From positions 1 to 61,684 of the forward strand of contig NZ_SMKW01000057.1 in the NCBI RefSeq assembly GCF_004348985.1: 61,684 nt of DNA. The letters run 5' to 3'. This DNA comes from Saccharopolyspora elongata. GTDB lineage: Bacteria > Actinomycetota > Actinomycetes > Mycobacteriales > Pseudonocardiaceae. Position 1 is the stretch's first letter, and the number at the start of each line of letters is the position of its first letter. Under the pieces are notes generated by a model. It was not told where the DNA came from and searched no databases. It was given only the letters and a program-made list of their open reading frames with translations. Below are positions 60,701 to 61,684 of the stretch, piece by piece. Both the position numbers and the translations under genes were made by a program.

Positions 60701-61684
60701 GTTTGCCGAGCTGGCCCCGAAAGTCCGCACGCTGATGCAGGACGGTTCGGATCACGGCATCCACGTGATCATCTCAGGGGACAGCACGGGCGAGGAGGAC
60801 CCGGGTTGGGGATTCCAGTACCAGGTCCGGCTGGAACTCGGTGGCGCGGAGAGCGGTCGCGGGACCGTGAACGGGAGGGAGTTCCGTGCCGCTCTACCGC
60901 AACTGCACGTAGATGACCAGCTGGACCCGCGTTACGAGAACGCCCGTGCGCTGTCGCGACGCATCGCGAGCGTCTGGCCGGGGGAGCCCGCCCAGGACCA
61001 GGTCCTGCGCGCGTCGCCGAGCATCACCTATTCGCAGATCGAGAATCCCGAGAATCCGCACATCTTGCTCGGGCGAACAGTGGGCATCGGCAGGTGGGCC
61101 GAGCTCGATCTGGCGGAGCATCCGCACCTGTTGTGCTTGGGGGAGCGGGGCTCCGGCAAGACGAACCTGGTCCGGTTGGTGATCGCCGAGATCAAGCGGC
61201 TGTACGCGGCGGACGAGTGCGACATCATCGTGCTGGATCCGAAGCGCGGCCTGCTCGGCGAAACGGACGGTCCGCAGTTCGGTTACGCCGCGGTGCGCGG
61301 GGAGTTCGAGCGTCACCTGGCGGAAATGGCGTTCCGGATCGAGCAACGCTTGTCCCGGCCCCGCAGCGGAGCCGAGCGGCCGCGCGAGGTCTTCCTGATC
61401 ATCGCGGACTGCGAGCTGATCTCGGCGGACCCGCGATCGGGCCGCCCCGACCCGCTGCAGAGCTACGCGGACCACCTGGTGCGGGGCGGGGAGGTCGGGG
61501 TGCATCTGATCGTCAGCCGGAACTCCGTCAACATCGGCGACGCGCTGACCACCCGATTCCTCGGCAAGCTGCGTGCGGCCGGCTGCGCGACGGTGGTGCT
61601 CGGCGGCGATCCGCGGGACGGGGAGCTGCTGCCGGGCGTGGCGTCGGTGCCTCGCCCGCCGGGGCGGGGGCGGTTCGTCAGGGG
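57774..61684 (+). CDS. Caspase domain fused to multiple FtsK/EccC-type ATPase domains (3' end beyond window)
   Basis: Open for 1303 codons with no stop to the edge of the window. Residues 1-215 form a bacterial caspase (metacaspase-like) domain: catalytic His in YLSCHGLKND (H81), catalytic Cys in LLDCCYSGAF (C131 best candidate), and a canonical EF-hand loop DSDGDGVITGDE (201-212). After a Pro-rich linker come FtsK/SpoIIIE modules: Walker A GPTQSGKS (313-320) with IIIIDSES; a degenerate GPPGSGAV (594-601) preceded by PIGVDEFGRTVHLDL; GRPFSGKT (877-884); GERGSGKT (1123-1130) with IIVLDPKRG. The last three match the order and linkers of EccC D1-D2-D3, but no membrane helices or EccC N-terminus are present. 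GTG 57774 or 57777. Likely a proteolytic effector coupled to a motor; target unknown. Confidence 0.85.
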   Translation, partial: MVGRRTALLIATSLYGDPRLRELRAPAGEAEELQQVLLTQGAFDQVEVLRNESKSQIERGIEELFQETGPDDLALLYLSCHGLKNDQGQLLFAACNTEVDRKESTAVSSVFVQHQLSASQAGTKVVLLDCCYSGAFSHGLVPKSAERIDLRQLAGRGSYIMTATSALEYAYEGDELTTSNPVRSSLFTREVLEGIRSGKADSDGDGVITGDELYNYVRRKLDGQGQTPQREVQMSGDFYLAWTSSTPDAQARRPAPAKSEPAALGPLLAKAIPTMPPAGSTLNVVVGTRGVGDAQEPFMLTLAEPDSHLAVVGPTQSGKSQFLRTLLLSLAADSEPEEVEIIIIDSESRFGAFGKLPHVSWVLGPDESTEVRQLLDEIDRSISARRAMFRQHAFDSLSEFRAARRNRDLRADGPQQDVILVIDRWEAFAAENPALVRQVEKIADTGASFGVHVVVATRSWSRISGGMLPNMRGKVDLTARAGSDQPVEATTAAGTFQVAVPNSSTGAEPRHQEMVSMIDGIAQQKQHRQHDRKFNPERILGVEPPFDPPKAWRDTNHPDWLRVPIGVDEFGRTVHLDLKSTAFGGAGPHGMIVGPPGSGAVQTLGSLLFLLMLAHSPADLNVVLLHASPISSPVVQGLSEMPHVVAHMAVSYMERESELANRLRDIHREITRRRNPARAGRPPAPRLVVAIQDFTEALVRVPELVPQLREVMELGPDVGVHVIVMASDTADTRFPEIAELCRFWIVHRTAAKRDSLELLGIPAAAELDEGEPGQGFFKAGAKPPIKFRTWAPGMRSWAELIARVNRAVPARAAELRALLADPIALGDVLGTLAEGERGLSAVAFERATEVPVGLVDSPETGEAEPLMVPFGCIAIIGRPFSGKTDFTRAVVLAVALTRTPEEVQFYFISAGDGYSCEAVLSELPHAVGFASIRDGETAVAIVDFLVDLLGERRARREDAHVLSFLVIEQWHRLVDAFAELAPKVRTLMQDGSDHGIHVIISGDSTGEEDPGWGFQYQVRLELGGAESGRGTVNGREFRAALPQLHVDDQLDPRYENARALSRRIASVWPGEPAQDQVLRASPSITYSQIENPENPHILLGRTVGIGRWAELDLAEHPHLLCLGERGSGKTNLVRLVIAEIKRLYAADECDIIVLDPKRGLLGETDGPQFGYAAVRGEFERHLAEMAFRIEQRLSRPRSGAERPREVFLIIADCELISADPRSGRPDPLQSYADHLVRGGEVGVHLIVSRNSVNIGDALTTRFLGKLRAAGCATVVLGGDPRDGELLPGVASVPRPPGRGRFVR

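Noticed and set aside
57370..61684. Conventional ESX/type VII secretion locus
   Set aside because: EccC-like modules are present but no membrane helices, no eccB/D, no WXG100 genes and no mycosin gene are visible inside the window, so the caspase effector reading is favoured.

Overview
The window is about 62 kb of very GC-rich DNA with frequent GTG starts, purine-rich ribosome binding sites and genes typical of filamentous actinomycetes: a chaplin-like protein, actinobacterial GlgP, MTH1187-type thiamine-binding protein, large LuxR (LAL) regulators and EACC1/caspase conflict proteins. Together with a dense family of short interspersed repeats, this suggests a Pseudonocardiales chromosome, most likely Saccharopolyspora or a close relative. 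The genus is inferred.

Left part (1-10.1 kb). A thiolase tail, a small membrane protein and DNA polymerase IV are followed by a compact sugar locus on the minus strand: LacI regulator, class I mannose-6-phosphate isomerase, and a single-NBD FrcA/RbsA-type ABC importer (ATPase, permease, lipoprotein). All but the last gene overlap by a few bases. Divergent from it is a Tat-exported family 47 alpha-mannosidase. Near-identical 12-bp palindromes lie at the 5' end of the LacI gene and just before the mannosidase, so this looks like one mannoside-utilisation regulon.

Middle (10-42 kb). Housekeeping and accessory genes alternate: CutA, DUF3817, MarR, a thiamine-binding protein, a thioredoxin-TPR protein, a tyrosine phosphatase, two tandem zinc-metallopeptidase lipoproteins, glycogen phosphorylase, three regulator/enzyme or regulator/efflux pairs in divergent arrangement, a cysteine dioxygenase-rhodanese operon, an ABC ATPase, enoyl-CoA hydratase, a THUMP-like methyltransferase, the HrpA helicase and DegV. 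A 5'-truncated DUF664 gene remains as a pseudogene.

Right part (42-57.3 kb). The order etfB-etfA, N-acyltransferase (OlsB-like), PlsC/OlsA-like acyltransferase, cysteine desulfurase, MnmA, MetE-like protein follows the Mycobacterium tuberculosis order Rv3029c-Rv3015c as I remember it. Local insertions are rnhA plus a repeat array plus a glycosyltransferase, an MFS gene, and a monooxygenase/TetR/hydrolase/FadD group.

Right edge (57.4 kb to end). The most striking locus is a small EACC1-like protein followed 5 bases later by a giant open frame that runs off the window. It joins an N-terminal caspase domain, carrying a canonical EF-hand loop, to at least four FtsK/SpoIIIE (EccC-like) ATPase modules. 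It looks like a caspase-effector conflict or cell-death system built on a type VII secretion-like motor.

Two families of short sequence elements mark the intergenic regions: about 20 copies of a 22-bp repeat with a GGAA-NN-TTCC core, and three long gene-end hairpins whose loops share GCCAT.
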